Source: Chromobacterium subtsugae (GTDB lineage Bacteria; Pseudomonadota; Gammaproteobacteria; Burkholderiales; Chromobacteriaceae). From it: a stretch of DNA of 64,000 nucleotides. Shown here one piece after another: positions 8,979-17,043 of the stretch; position 1 is the stretch's first letter, and each line of letters starts with the position of its first letter. A program made the translations under genes and the position numbers. The stretch is from NCBI RefSeq assembly GCF_001676875.1, contig NZ_JYKA01000003.1, positions 186,001-250,000 on the forward strand, written 5' to 3'. The notes beneath the pieces are model-generated. The model was not told the origin of the DNA. It saw nothing but the letters and a program-made list of their open reading frames with translations, and did no database searches.

Positions 8979-9497
8979 ATGAAATTGAAGAACATTGGCA
9001 TTCAGTGGCTGGCGCCGCTGATCGCCGCCGCCAGCCTGAGCGCTTGCGTGGTGACGCCGCCGCGCGCCCAGATGGTGTATCAGCCGGCGACGGTGCGGCT
9101 GGAAATGCCGCGCGACTGGCGCCCGGCCGAGCATCCGTACTATCTGCACGCGATGAGCGATCTGCGCGCGGCGCGCGCCTATCTGGCGCACGGCGACTAT
9201 CCGCAGATCATGGATGACGAGCGCCGCGCGGTGTCCGAGATCGACGCCGCGCTGGGCGAGATGCAGCGCGCCGCCATCGAAGACGGCAAACAACCCTGGC
9301 GCTACGAGCAGCCCGATGCGCGGCTGAGCCCGACCGACCGCTTCCACAAGGCGCTGGAGCTGCTCGAATCGGCCCGCCGCGATGCCAGCCACCAGGAAGA
9401 CGACCCGTGGGTGCGCGACCTGCAGCATCGCATCCTCCACCATGTAGACGCGGCGCACCATGCGGTGCAGCAAGCCATCAACGATGCCCTGCGCTAA
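8979..9497 (+). CDS. Putative lipoprotein, first of a duplicated pair
   Basis: A 172-residue envelope protein of unknown function. The ATG at 8979 follows a GAGGAG ribosome site. The signal peptide ends in a lipobox LSAC (Cys near residue 25), predicting an outer-membrane lipoprotein. The mature part is helical and charged, with the motif HPYYLHAMSDLRAARAYL, then MDDERRAVSEI, then a His-rich tail helix. It shares this architecture with the next gene along its whole length, pointing to tandem duplication. No enzymatic motif is visible. Confidence 0.8.
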   Translation: MKLKNIGIQWLAPLIAAASLSACVVTPPRAQMVYQPATVRLEMPRDWRPAEHPYYLHAMSDLRAARAYLAHGDYPQIMDDERRAVSEIDAALGEMQRAAIEDGKQPWRYEQPDARLSPTDRFHKALELLESARRDASHQEDDPWVRDLQHRILHHVDAAHHAVQQAINDALR

Positions 9498-9533
9498 GCG
9501 CGGGCCGATACCCGACTTCCCAAGGAGAGCGAG

Positions 9534-10037
9534 ATGAAATTTTCCGGAATACTGATGATGTTGACGATGGCGGCCGCCGGCAACGCGGTGCTGAGCAGCC
9601 AAGCCATGGCCGACGGCTGGCGCGACGGCGACGCCTGGACCTGGCAGCAGCACCAGTGGCATCCCGAGGAGCATCCCTATTATCTGCACGCGATGACCGA
9701 TCTGCGCGCCGCGCGCGATCTGCTGGCCCGGCCGGATTATCCGCGGGTGATGGATGACGAGCGCCGCGCGGTGGACGAGATCAACCGCGCGCTGCACAAG
9801 ATGCGCGACGCCGCCATCGACGACGGCAAGAACGTCGACGACCGCATGCCGCCGGATGCGCGCTGGCGGCCGGAAGACCGTTTCCATCAGGCCAAGCTGT
9901 TGCTGGACAAGGCCCGCCAGGACGCCACCCACCGCGAGGATGATCCTTACCTGCGCTCGCTGCAGCGCGACATCGTCCATCATATAGACGAGGCGCGCCG
10001 CGCCATCGACTACGCGGTGTCCGACGCCCTGCGCTGA
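9534..10037 (+). CDS. Periplasmic paralogue of the preceding lipoprotein
   Basis: A 167-residue protein preceded by AAGGAGAGCGAG. A Sec signal peptide (cleavage probably after SQAMA) lacks the lipobox cysteine of its neighbour, so this copy should be soluble in the periplasm. The body repeats HPYYLHAMTDLRAARDLL and MDDERRAVDEI, followed by the DRFHQAKLLLDKARQDA helix. The two genes are 36 bp apart and probably co-transcribed. The pairing of a membrane-anchored and a soluble copy suggests partners or divided roles. Function unknown. Confidence 0.8.
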   Translation: MKFSGILMMLTMAAAGNAVLSSQAMADGWRDGDAWTWQQHQWHPEEHPYYLHAMTDLRAARDLLARPDYPRVMDDERRAVDEINRALHKMRDAAIDDGKNVDDRMPPDARWRPEDRFHQAKLLLDKARQDATHREDDPYLRSLQRDIVHHIDEARRAIDYAVSDALR

Positions 10038-10046
10038 GTCCCGCGC

Positions 10047-10074
10047 GCCCGCCGCGTGTGACGACGCGGCGGGC
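10047..10074 (+). terminator. Hairpin after the envelope-protein pair
   Basis: A perfect 11-bp stem, GCCCGCCGCGT with ACGCGGCGGGC, and a 6-nt loop lie just after the stop codon. The tail is only TTG, so termination may be weak. Confidence 0.5.
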
Positions 10075-10119
10075 TTGCGCTACCATCTGGCTGATAATTA
10101 AAGCCTGATGGAGTATTCA

Positions 10120-11115
10120 ATGAGCCGAATCCTGGTGCTCTACACCGGTGGTACCATAGGCATGGACCACACCCCGGATGGCCTGGCGCCCGTGCCGGGC
10201 TTGCTGCCGCGCCTGCTGCAGCGTTTCGTCCGCCCAGGCCTGGAATTCGATGTCGTCGAATTCGAACAGCTGATCGACTCCTCCGTTCTCGTCCCTTCGC
10301 AGTGGAACCAGATCATAGACGCGCTGGCGCCGCGCTACGACGCCTATGATGGCTTCGTGGTGATCCACGGCACCGATACCATGGCCTATACCGCCAGCGT
10401 GCTGGCGTTCGCGCTGCAGGGCTGGAAAAAGCCGGTGGTGCTGACCGGCGCGCAATTGCCGCTGGTGCACCCGCGCTCCGATGGCTGGGCCAATTTGGCC
10501 GACGCGCTGGAAGCCGCCTGCCAGCCCGACCTGCACGAAGTGGCGGTGGCTTTCGACCGCTTGCTGCTGCGCGGCTGCCGGGCGCGCAAGCTGGATGTGG
10601 AGTGCTTTGCCGGCTTCAACAGCCCCAACGACCTGCCGCTGGCCGAATTCGCCATCCATGCGCATTGGCACAAGCCGCGCTGGCTGCCGGGCGAAGGCGA
10701 GCGGCGGGCGCAGCGGGTGGACGAAAATCTGAAACTGGCGGCGCTGATGCTGACCCCGGGCCATGGCAGCGCGCTGGCCGGCCAGGTGCTGCAGCGCGAA
10801 GGGCTGGATGGCGCCATTCTGCTCTGTTACGGCAGCGGCAATGCGCCGGCGGACCCGGCCTTGCTGGCCGGCGTGGCGGCGATGACGGCGCGCGGCTGTC
10901 CGGTGCTGACATTGACCCAGGTGGCGCGCGGCGGCGTGGAGGTGGGGGCTTATGCCGCCAGCCAGCCGCTGGCGCGGGCGGGCGCCTTGCCGGGGGCCGA
11001 TCTGACGCCCGAGGCGGCGCTGGCCAAGCTGCAGGTGTTGCTGTCGGCCGGGCTGGCGTGGCCGGAGCTGGCGGCCGGTCTGGTGAGGCCGCTGCGCGGA
11101 GAGCTGAGCGCCTGA
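10120..11115 (+). CDS. ansA: Type I (cytoplasmic) L-asparaginase
   Basis: A 331-residue asparaginase hydrolysing L-asparagine to aspartate and ammonia. Both catalytic threonine signatures are present: LYTGGTIGM at the N-terminus and VIHGTDTMAYTASVL near residue 88. There is also the GAQLPLVHPRSDGWANL segment of the family. No signal peptide is visible, so it is cytoplasmic. The ATG at 10120 is chosen because GGAG lies 7 nt upstream. A 12-bp-stem terminator follows. Confidence 0.94.
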   Translation: MSRILVLYTGGTIGMDHTPDGLAPVPGLLPRLLQRFVRPGLEFDVVEFEQLIDSSVLVPSQWNQIIDALAPRYDAYDGFVVIHGTDTMAYTASVLAFALQGWKKPVVLTGAQLPLVHPRSDGWANLADALEAACQPDLHEVAVAFDRLLLRGCRARKLDVECFAGFNSPNDLPLAEFAIHAHWHKPRWLPGEGERRAQRVDENLKLAALMLTPGHGSALAGQVLQREGLDGAILLCYGSGNAPADPALLAGVAAMTARGCPVLTLTQVARGGVEVGAYAASQPLARAGALPGADLTPEAALAKLQVLLSAGLAWPELAAGLVRPLRGELSA

Positions 11116-11132
11116 CGCGCGCGAAATGATCG

Positions 11133-11167
11133 AAAATGGCTGCCTAAATAATGGGCAGCCATTTTTT
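11133..11167 (+). terminator. Intrinsic terminator of ansA
   Basis: AAAATGGCTGCC pairs perfectly with GGCAGCCATTTT over 12 bp around a 9-nt A+T loop, and the T-run continues to 11167. The hairpin contains the first GCCTAAAtaat-type element of the repeat array described next. Confidence 0.9.
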
Positions 11168-11602
11168 GTTTACTCGATTCAATGGCTTGCCCAGCTTGTC
11201 CACAGCGAGTCCACACGGCTTTGCACCGCAGGTGTGGGAAAGGGCGATGTCTGATCCGCCGCCGCAGGGAGGGATGGCTCGATGGGGTTGCTTAAAAAAT
11301 AGGCTAGAGGCCGAGCCGGGTGTCAAATCAGGGGTTTGCGTCGGTTGTCCACATGTCGCGAACAGGATTGCCGGGCGCGGATGGGGATTATCGCGGCGCG
11401 CGGCGCGGGATGGGTTGCCTAAAAAACAGGCAGCTCCGCTTTTGGCTTGTTTCTCATGGGTTTGCCGCGTTTATCCACAATGCGCCCACATGGCTCTGCA
11501 CCGGGATTGGGGGAAAAGTTCCCGTTTGACCAAAAAATAGGCGGAAGAAGAAATGTCGCTTGGTTTCAATGGTTTGCCTGGCTTGCCCACAGCCAGCCCA
11601 CA
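11142..11602 (+). repeat. Repeat array, units 1-4: A6 hairpin plus DnaA-box-like pair
   Basis: Four diverged units fill the non-coding gap after ansA. Each unit has a hairpin of the form GCCTAAAAAAYAGGC, at 11142, 11290-11304, 11417-11431 and 11528-11542. After a constant 54-55 bp comes TTGTCCACA or a variant, at 11196, 11345, 11471 (a perfect TTATCCACA) and 11583. In units 1, 3 and 4 a second NNNYCCACA follows with an exact 11-bp period. Upstream of the box a shared TTGCC-containing stretch is also seen. TTATCCACA is the bacterial DnaA-box consensus. The array may bind DnaA, or be a repeat family that merely resembles it. Confidence 0.75.
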
Positions 11603-11652
11603 GCCCTGTCCCCGGCGGCTGTGAAAATCCGGGAAAGCCGGCGGCGGCGGGT

Positions 11653-11658
11653 TATAAT
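11653..11658 (+). promoter_or_regulatory. Candidate -10 element
   Basis: A perfect TATAAT lies 59 bp before the kinase-like gene, at the end of the repeat array. No convincing -35 hexamer is found 16-18 bp upstream, so an activator or weak promoter is possible. Confidence 0.4.
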
Positions 11659-11716
11659 GGCCGGCTTGGTCCCGGCGACTGCGGCGCCTGCCGCCGGCCG
11701 TGGACGGGAAGCGTGA

Positions 11717-12271
11717 ATGATGCGGCACAAGCAAGCCCAAGCGCCTGTCAGGGTGGCGATAGTCGGCCCGGAGTCCAGCGGCAAGAGCACGCTGGCGCGG
11801 GAATGGGCCGAACAGCTGCGCCGCGAGGGCCGGCGCGCGGCGTGGGTGGCGGAATACTCGCGTGCCTATTATGCCGATCGGCCTTATATTTCCAGCATGG
11901 CGGACATCGAGGCGATCGCCGCCGGCCAACTCGCGGCCGAGGAGCAAGCGGCCGCGGCCGCCGACATCTTGTTGTGCGACACCACGGTGCTCACCTGCAA
12001 GATCTGGGCGGAGGTGGCGTTCGGCCAGGCGTCGGCCGAGTTGCTGCGGCTGTATCGGCCGCAGGATTACGCGCTGACTTTGCTGACCCGCCCCGACATG
12101 CCCTGGCAGCCCGACCCCTTGCGCAGCCATCCGACGCAGCGCGATTGGCTGCTGGAGCTGCACCGCGCCGAACTGGCCCGCGCCGGCATCGCCGCCGTCG
12201 AGCTGGCGGGCGGCCGGGAAGCGCGGCTGGAGCAAGCGGCACGGGCACTTTGGCCGCTTTTGCCTGCCTAA
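11717..12271 (+). CDS. NadR-like P-loop kinase/ATPase
   Basis: A 184-residue P-loop protein with Walker A VGPESSGKSTLAREW and a downstream VAEYSRAY. This pairing is typical of the ribosylnicotinamide-kinase half of NadR and related AAA-type NMN kinases. No NadR DNA-binding or adenylyltransferase domain is present. A role in pyridine nucleotide salvage is plausible but inferred. Two ATGs (11717, 11720) are possible. The stop codon lies inside the hairpin of repeat unit 5, so the gene is inserted between units of the DnaA-box-like array. Confidence 0.75.
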   Translation: MMRHKQAQAPVRVAIVGPESSGKSTLAREWAEQLRREGRRAAWVAEYSRAYYADRPYISSMADIEAIAAGQLAAEEQAAAAADILLCDTTVLTCKIWAEVAFGQASAELLRLYRPQDYALTLLTRPDMPWQPDPLRSHPTQRDWLLELHRAELARAGIAAVELAGGREARLEQAARALWPLLPA

Positions 12272-12451
12272 AAAACAGGCAGGTGTAAAAGGCCTAGCGA
12301 AATCAGCGGATTGCCGCGCTTGTCCACAGCGGCTCCACAACATTGTTCGCCGGCGAAGTGGATAGCCTGGCGCGGCTGCCTAAAAAATAGGCGGCCTTGA
12401 AAAGATCAGACAGATTAAGGGCTTGGCGGCCTTGTCCACAGGCCGCTCACA
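12266..12451 (+). repeat. Repeat array, units 5-6
   Basis: Two further units of the same family flank the other side of the kinase-like gene. Unit 5 has GCCTAAAAAACAGGC within a 7-bp stem (12263-12283), TTGTCCACA at 12320-12328 and GGCTCCACA at 12331. Unit 6 has GCCTAAAAAATAGGC at 12378-12392, TTGTCCACA at 12432-12440 and CCGCTCACA at 12443. Hairpin-to-box distance is 54 bp in both and the box pair again has an 11-bp period. The units start 112 bp apart. Confidence 0.75.
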
Positions 12452-12478
12452 AGCCTGTCCAGAATGGATGTGCAGAAA

Positions 12479-12694
12479 ATGAAAGAAACGTTCCGTCTCA
12501 ATAGCGAATACATCGCCTTGTGCGACCTGCTCAAGGCCTGCAATGTCTGCCAGTCCGGCGGCGAAGCCAAGCATTTCATCGCCGAAGGCAATGTGCAGGT
12601 CGATGGCGCGCAGGAGCTGCGCAAGACCTGCAAGATCCGGGCGGGCCAGAAGGTCAGCGGCGACGGTTTCCTGATCACGGTCGAGGCCGCCTGA
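12479..12694 (+). CDS. S4-domain RNA-binding protein, YbcJ-like
   Basis: A 71-residue single S4 domain: MKETFRLNSEYIALCDLLK, a GGEAKHFIAEGNVQVDG turn, then RKTCKIRAGQKV. Length and layout match the small YbcJ family, which binds structured RNA and has been linked to ribosome work. The ATG at 12479 is preferred over 12464 from family length and a GGATG ribosome site. It opens a tight operon: the next start is 1 bp after its stop. Confidence 0.88.
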   Translation: MKETFRLNSEYIALCDLLKACNVCQSGGEAKHFIAEGNVQVDGAQELRKTCKIRAGQKVSGDGFLITVEAA

Positions 12695-12695
12695 C

Positions 12696-12890
12696 ATGGA
12701 CGACGCGACGGACGCCATGCCGCAGCCTCCGTTCGAGGTGGATGACGACATGTGCTGCGGCAGCGGCTGCGAGCCGTGCATCCTGGATATCCATCAGCAG
12801 GAGCTGCGCGCCTACCGCGCGAGGCTGGCGGCTTGGGAGGCGCGCCAGGCCGAAGGGCTGGCCGCGGGAGACGCCGATGGCCGGCATTGA
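12696..12890 (+). CDS. Small cysteine-motif protein (oxidoreductase-like N-terminal family)
   Basis: A 64-residue acidic protein with MCCGSGCEPCILDIHQQEL. This matches the CCxSGCxxCvwDxYxxEL signature of a small widespread family named oxidoreductase-like. Four cysteines suggest metal or cluster binding, but its activity is unknown. It starts 1 bp after the S4 gene stop and overlaps the PHP gene start by 14 bp, so it is translated in the same operon. Confidence 0.8.
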   Translation: MDDATDAMPQPPFEVDDDMCCGSGCEPCILDIHQQELRAYRARLAAWEARQAEGLAAGDADGRH

Positions 12891-13734
12891 TCTGCATTTC
12901 CACTCGCGCGTTTCCGACGGCGCGCTGACGCCGACCGAAGTGGTTGACCGCGCCGCGCTGCGCGCGCCGTCGCTGTTGGCGCTGACCGACCACGACTGCA
13001 CCGGCGGCCTGGCCGAGGCGGCCGCGGCCGCGGCGCGCAACGGCATCGATTTCCTCAACGGCGTCGAGGTTTCGGTCAGCTGGGGCCGGCATACCGTGCA
13101 CATCGTCGGCCTGGGCATAGACCCCGGCCACGCGCCGCTGGCCGCCGGCCTGCAGCGCATCCGCGATGGCCGGGTGGAGCGGGCGCGGCAGATGGGCGAA
13201 TCGCTGGCCGCGGCCGGCATCGCCGGCGCCTTCGACGGCGCGATGCGCTGGTGCGACAACCCGGAAATGATAGGCCGCACCCATTTCGCCCGCCACCTGG
13301 TGGCGTCCGGCGCGGTGAAGGACGTGCGCACGGTGTTCCGCAAATTCCTGACGCCGGGCAAGCCCGGTTATGTCGCCCATGACTGGGCCAGTCTGGAGGA
13401 CGCGGTCGGCTGGATCGCCGGCGCCGGCGGCATGGCGGTGATCGCCCACCCGGGGCGCTACGACATGGGCAAGACGCTGATCGAGCGGCTGATCCTGGAC
13501 TTCAAGGCGGCGGGCGGCGAGGGGATAGAAGTCGCCTGCGGCAGCCACAGCCTCGACGACATGCACAAATTCGCGCTGCACGCCGAACGGCACCAGCTGT
13601 ACGCCAGCAGCGGCAGCGATTTCCACGCCCCGGGAGAGGGCGGGCGCGACGTCGGCTACACCGAGCCGCTGCCGCCGCTGTGCCGCCCCGCCTGGCTGGC
13701 GCTGAGCGGGCGCGTGATCCGCGCCGCGGCCTGA
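12877..13734 (+). CDS. PHP-domain phosphoesterase (3',5'-nucleoside bisphosphatase / RNase AM type)
   Basis: A 285-residue PHP metalloenzyme. The N-terminal metal motif is IDLHFHSRVSDGALTP. ALTDHDCTGG, AVIAHPGRY and SGSDFHAPGE supply the other metal ligands. Proteins of this form hydrolyse 3',5'-nucleoside bisphosphates and trim RNA 5' ends. A Chromobacterium member has been characterised as a bisphosphate phosphatase, to my knowledge. GGGAG precedes the ATG at 12877, which lies inside the preceding gene's 3' end. Frames opening earlier are out-of-frame read-through. Confidence 0.9.
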   Translation: MAGIDLHFHSRVSDGALTPTEVVDRAALRAPSLLALTDHDCTGGLAEAAAAAARNGIDFLNGVEVSVSWGRHTVHIVGLGIDPGHAPLAAGLQRIRDGRVERARQMGESLAAAGIAGAFDGAMRWCDNPEMIGRTHFARHLVASGAVKDVRTVFRKFLTPGKPGYVAHDWASLEDAVGWIAGAGGMAVIAHPGRYDMGKTLIERLILDFKAAGGEGIEVACGSHSLDDMHKFALHAERHQLYASSGSDFHAPGEGGRDVGYTEPLPPLCRPAWLALSGRVIRAAA

Positions 13735-13747
13735 CAAGGACGAAAAC

Positions 13748-14371
13748 ATGGCCCAGTTTTTCATGATCCACCCCGACAACCCGCAGGCGCGGCTGATCCG
13801 CGAGGCGGTGAAGATCCTGCGCGACGGCGGGGTGATCGCCTATCCGACCGACTCCTGTTACGCACTGGGCTGCGCGCTGGGCGACAAGGCGGCGATGGAG
13901 CGCATCCTGGACATCCGCGGCCTGGACCTGAAGCAGCGGATGATGACCCTGGTCTGCCACGACTTGTCCGAGCTGGCCAACTACGCCCGGGTGGACAACA
14001 GCCAGTTCCGCCTGCTCAAGAGCGCCACGCCGGGCAGCTACACCTTCATCCTGCAGGCCAGCCGCGAGGTGCCGCGCCGCACCCTGCACCCGAAGCGCGC
14101 CACCATAGGCCTGAGGGTGCCGGACCACAAAGTGGCGCTGGCCTTGCTGGAAGAGCTGGGCGAACCCATATTGTCCTGTACCCTGATGCTGCCGGGCGAC
14201 GCCGAGCCGCTGTCCGACCCTTATGAAATCCGCGAACGCCTGGAGCACCTGGTGGACGCGGTGATAGACGGCGGCTGGTGCGGCACCGAGCCCACCACCG
14301 TCATCGACATGACCGACGGCGTCGAGCTGGTGCGCTCGGGCAAGGGCCCGCTCTCGCCCTTCGGTTTTTGA
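13748..14371 (+). CDS. yciO: YciO/Sua5-family threonylcarbamoyl-AMP synthase-like protein
   Basis: A 207-residue YrdC-fold protein. It has the KxR-type motif region AYPTDSCYALGCALGDKAA, the IRGLDLKQR segment and PGSYTFILQA. It lacks the extra Sua5 C-terminal domain, so it is the shorter YciO/TsaC class. TsaC/Sua5 proteins make threonylcarbamoyl-AMP for tRNA t6A; YciO has much weaker activity, so the true role here is uncertain. CAAGGA lies upstream and the gene follows the PHP gene by 13 bp. Confidence 0.88.
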   Translation: MAQFFMIHPDNPQARLIREAVKILRDGGVIAYPTDSCYALGCALGDKAAMERILDIRGLDLKQRMMTLVCHDLSELANYARVDNSQFRLLKSATPGSYTFILQASREVPRRTLHPKRATIGLRVPDHKVALALLEELGEPILSCTLMLPGDAEPLSDPYEIRERLEHLVDAVIDGGWCGTEPTTVIDMTDGVELVRSGKGPLSPFGF

Positions 14372-14394
14372 TTCATTTTTGCTCTAGAGAAAAC

Positions 14395-15039
14395 ATGCAG
14401 TCACTTTCCTTGATTCAGCAACTGGCGATCTCCATCCTGCCGATTCTTTTCGCCATCACCGTGCCGGCCGGCGCGCAGGCCTATATGGCCGACCATCTGG
14501 GCGACCGCACCGCCTACATGACCGGCCGCCGCACCTTCAGCCCGCTGGCCCACATCGACCCGGTGGGCTCCATCCTGCTGCCGCTGCTGGGCGTGGCGCT
14601 GGGCGGCTTCATCATCGGCTGGCCCAAGTCGCTGCAACTGAACGCCGGCGCCATGCGCAAGCCGCGCAGCGCGCTGGCCAAGGTGGCGGTGGTGACGCCG
14701 CTGGCCAATCTGGCGATGGCGCTGCTGTGGGCGGGCTTGATCCTGGCATCCGCCCATGTGCCGGCCTATTTCGCCGAGCCGCTGGCGCTGATGGCGCTGG
14801 TGGGCGTCAAGATCAATGTGGCGCTGATGATCTTCACTCTGATCCCGCTGCCGCCGCTGCCGGGCGGGGTGATTTTGCAGGCGCTGCTGCCGCAGCGCGC
14901 GGCCTGGCAGTTTTCCCGCATCGAGCCCTATAGCTTCTGGATTTTGCTGCTGCTGATGTTCAGCGGCCTGCTCGGCAAGCTGTTGCTGCCGCTGGTGCAA
15001 GTGATTTTCCAGCTGATCGTGGGCGTGGCGGCGGGCTGA
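14395..15039 (+). CDS. Inactive site-2-protease-like membrane protein
   Basis: A 214-residue polytopic protein clearly homologous to the next gene: the LFAIT start of the metalloprotease helix, then YMTGRRTFSPLAHIDPVG and a C-terminal helix pair. The zinc-binding HEAAH of the neighbour is replaced by PAGAQ (residues 24-28). The second motif PLDGG has become PLPGG. Zinc ligands and catalytic glutamate are therefore gone. It is probably a pseudoprotease that binds substrates or the active paralogue rather than cutting. The frame is intact and shows no sign of decay. Confidence 0.85.
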   Translation: MQSLSLIQQLAISILPILFAITVPAGAQAYMADHLGDRTAYMTGRRTFSPLAHIDPVGSILLPLLGVALGGFIIGWPKSLQLNAGAMRKPRSALAKVAVVTPLANLAMALLWAGLILASAHVPAYFAEPLALMALVGVKINVALMIFTLIPLPPLPGGVILQALLPQRAAWQFSRIEPYSFWILLLLMFSGLLGKLLLPLVQVIFQLIVGVAAG

Positions 15040-15106
15040 GCCCCGCGCTGTCGCGGCCGGCTATCTGCCGCCATGGCGACGCCTGGCGGAAACGGGAGAC
15101 GAAGCC

Positions 15107-15748
15107 ATGTTGGAAATAGACCAGCTGGTCCGGCAGATCACCATCTACGCGCTGCCGCTGTTGTTCGCGATTACCCTGCACGAAGCGGCGCATGCTTATG
15201 CCGCGCGCCGCTTCGGCGACAGCACCGCCTACATGCTGGGGCGGATGACGTTGAATCCGCTCAAGCACATCGACCCGATCGGCACGGTGCTGCTGCCCTT
15301 GCTGCTGTTGATGACCGGCGGCTTCATTTTTGGTTGGGCCAAACCGGTCCCGGTGAACTTCAGCGCTTTGCGCAAGCCGCGCCAGCACGGGCGCTGGGTG
15401 GCGGCGGCGGGCCCGCTGGCCAATTTCGCGATGGTCATCCTGTGGGCGAGCCTGCAAAAGCTGGCGTCTGTTGGCGTGGGCGAATTCAGCGAGCCGCTGT
15501 GGCTGATGGGCCGCGCCGGCGTCGCCATCAATATCTCGCTGATGCTGCTCAATCTGCTGCCCATCCTGCCGCTGGACGGCGGCCGCATCGTCGAAAGCCT
15601 GCTGCCGCCGCGCTGGGCCTGGCGCTTCGCCCAGACCGAGCGCTACGGCATGTGGCTGGTGTTGATCCTGCTGGCCACCGGCGGCCTGGGTTTGATCCTG
15701 CAGCCGTTTTACCGCTTGATGTATGATCTGATCCGACTGTTTTTCTAG
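15107..15748 (+). CDS. Site-2-protease family (M50) membrane metalloprotease
   Basis: A 213-residue integral membrane protease. HEAAH (residues 25-29) supplies two zinc ligands and the catalytic Glu. NLLPILPLDGGR supplies the third ligand. It belongs to the short M50 class lacking PDZ domains and would cut within or near the membrane. GGGAGACGAAGCC precedes the start. It sits 67 bp after an inactive paralogue, suggesting duplication. Confidence 0.92.
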   Translation: MLEIDQLVRQITIYALPLLFAITLHEAAHAYAARRFGDSTAYMLGRMTLNPLKHIDPIGTVLLPLLLLMTGGFIFGWAKPVPVNFSALRKPRQHGRWVAAAGPLANFAMVILWASLQKLASVGVGEFSEPLWLMGRAGVAINISLMLLNLLPILPLDGGRIVESLLPPRWAWRFAQTERYGMWLVLILLATGGLGLILQPFYRLMYDLIRLFF

Positions 15749-15771
15749 AACCTTAGGCGGGGCCCGCCCTG

Positions 15772-15791
15772 CCGCCGGCAGCAGCCGGCGG
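15772..15791 (+). terminator. Possible terminator hairpin before trpS
   Basis: CCGCCGGC pairs with GCCGGCGG around AGCA and is followed by TGTTT. It lies between the protease stop and trpS. The short T-tail makes termination efficiency uncertain. Confidence 0.45.
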
Positions 15792-15824
15792 TGTTTCGCC
15801 CCGCGCCAATGAAAGCAAAACAAT

Positions 15825-17021
15825 ATGTTCGCCAACCGCATTCTTTCCGGCATGCGCCCCACCGGCAGCCTGCACCTGGGCCACTATCATGGCGTGATCA
15901 AGAACTGGGTGGAACTGCAGCACAGTCACGAATGCTTTTTCATGGTGGCCGACTGGCACGCGCTGACCACCAACTTCGACGATGTCTCGATCATCGGCAG
16001 GTCCATCGATGAAATGGTGATCGACTGGCTGGCGTCCGGCGTCGACCCGGAAAAGTCGACGGTGTTCGTGCAGTCGCGGGTGCCGCAGCACGCCGAGCTG
16101 CACCTGGCGCTGTCGATGGTGACGCCGCTGGGCTGGCTGGAGCGGGTGCCGACCTACAAGGACCAGATGGAGAAGCTCAGCCACAAGGACCTGACCACCT
16201 ACGGCTTCCTCGGCTATCCGCTGCTGCAGGCGGCGGACATCCTGGTGTACAAGGCCGGCCTGGTGCCGGTGGGCGAAGACCAGGTGCCGCACATCGAGCT
16301 GACGCGCGAAGTGGCGCGCCGCTTCAACCACATGTTCGGCCGCGAGCCCAATTTCGAGGAGCTGGCGCGCGCCGCGGTGAAAAAGATAGGCAAGGCCGGC
16401 AAGCAATTCGATCAGCTGCGCACCGCTTACCTGCAGGACGGCAGCGCCGAGGCGCTGGAGCAGGCGCGCGAAATCCTGGCTGGCAGCCAGAACCTGGGCG
16501 CGGCCGACCGCGAGCGGCTGATGGGCTGGCTGGAGAACAAGGGCAAGACCATCCTGCCCGAGTGCGAGGCCAAGCTGACCGCCGCCTCCAAGATGCCGGG
16601 CCTGGACGGCCAGAAGATGTCCAAGTCCTACGGCAACACCATCACCATGCGCGAAGCGCCGGAAACGGTGAGCAAGAAGATCCGCGGCATGCCGACCGAC
16701 CCGGCCCGCGTGCGCCGCACCGACCCGGGCTCGCCGGCCAAGTGCCCGGTGTGGCAGCTGCACGAGGTGTACAGCGACGGCGCAACCAAGGAATGGGTGA
16801 AGGCGGGCTGTACCAGCGCCGGCATCGGCTGCCTGGACTGCAAGCAACCGGTGATCGACGCCGTGGTGCGCGAGCAGCAGCCGATGTTCGAGCGCGCCGA
16901 GAAATACCTGGCCAACCCTAAGCTGGTCGCCGAAATCCTGGCCGACGGCAACGCCCGCGCCGAGAAGGTGGCGCGCGAAACCATGTGCGACGTGCGCCAG
17001 GCGCTGGGCCTGGGACGCTGA
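15825..17021 (+). CDS. trpS: Tryptophanyl-tRNA synthetase
   Basis: A 398-residue class I aminoacyl-tRNA synthetase charging tRNA-Trp. The ATP-binding signature is HLGHYHG (HIGH-type) near residue 19. KMSKSYGNTI is the KMSKS loop near residue 265. The first residues, SGMRPTGSLHLGHYHG, are diagnostic. It is the longer, roughly 400-residue bacterial form. The ribosome site before ATG 15825 is weak. A strong bidirectional terminator follows. Confidence 0.97.
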   Translation: MFANRILSGMRPTGSLHLGHYHGVIKNWVELQHSHECFFMVADWHALTTNFDDVSIIGRSIDEMVIDWLASGVDPEKSTVFVQSRVPQHAELHLALSMVTPLGWLERVPTYKDQMEKLSHKDLTTYGFLGYPLLQAADILVYKAGLVPVGEDQVPHIELTREVARRFNHMFGREPNFEELARAAVKKIGKAGKQFDQLRTAYLQDGSAEALEQAREILAGSQNLGAADRERLMGWLENKGKTILPECEAKLTAASKMPGLDGQKMSKSYGNTITMREAPETVSKKIRGMPTDPARVRRTDPGSPAKCPVWQLHEVYSDGATKEWVKAGCTSAGIGCLDCKQPVIDAVVREQQPMFERAEKYLANPKLVAEILADGNARAEKVARETMCDVRQALGLGR

Positions 17022-17043
17022 TCCGGCGTTCTGTCCCGCAGAC

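Noticed and set aside
11142-12451. CRISPR array
   Set aside because: Units are imperfect, 111-148 bp apart, lack uniform repeats and spacers, and no cas gene is nearby.
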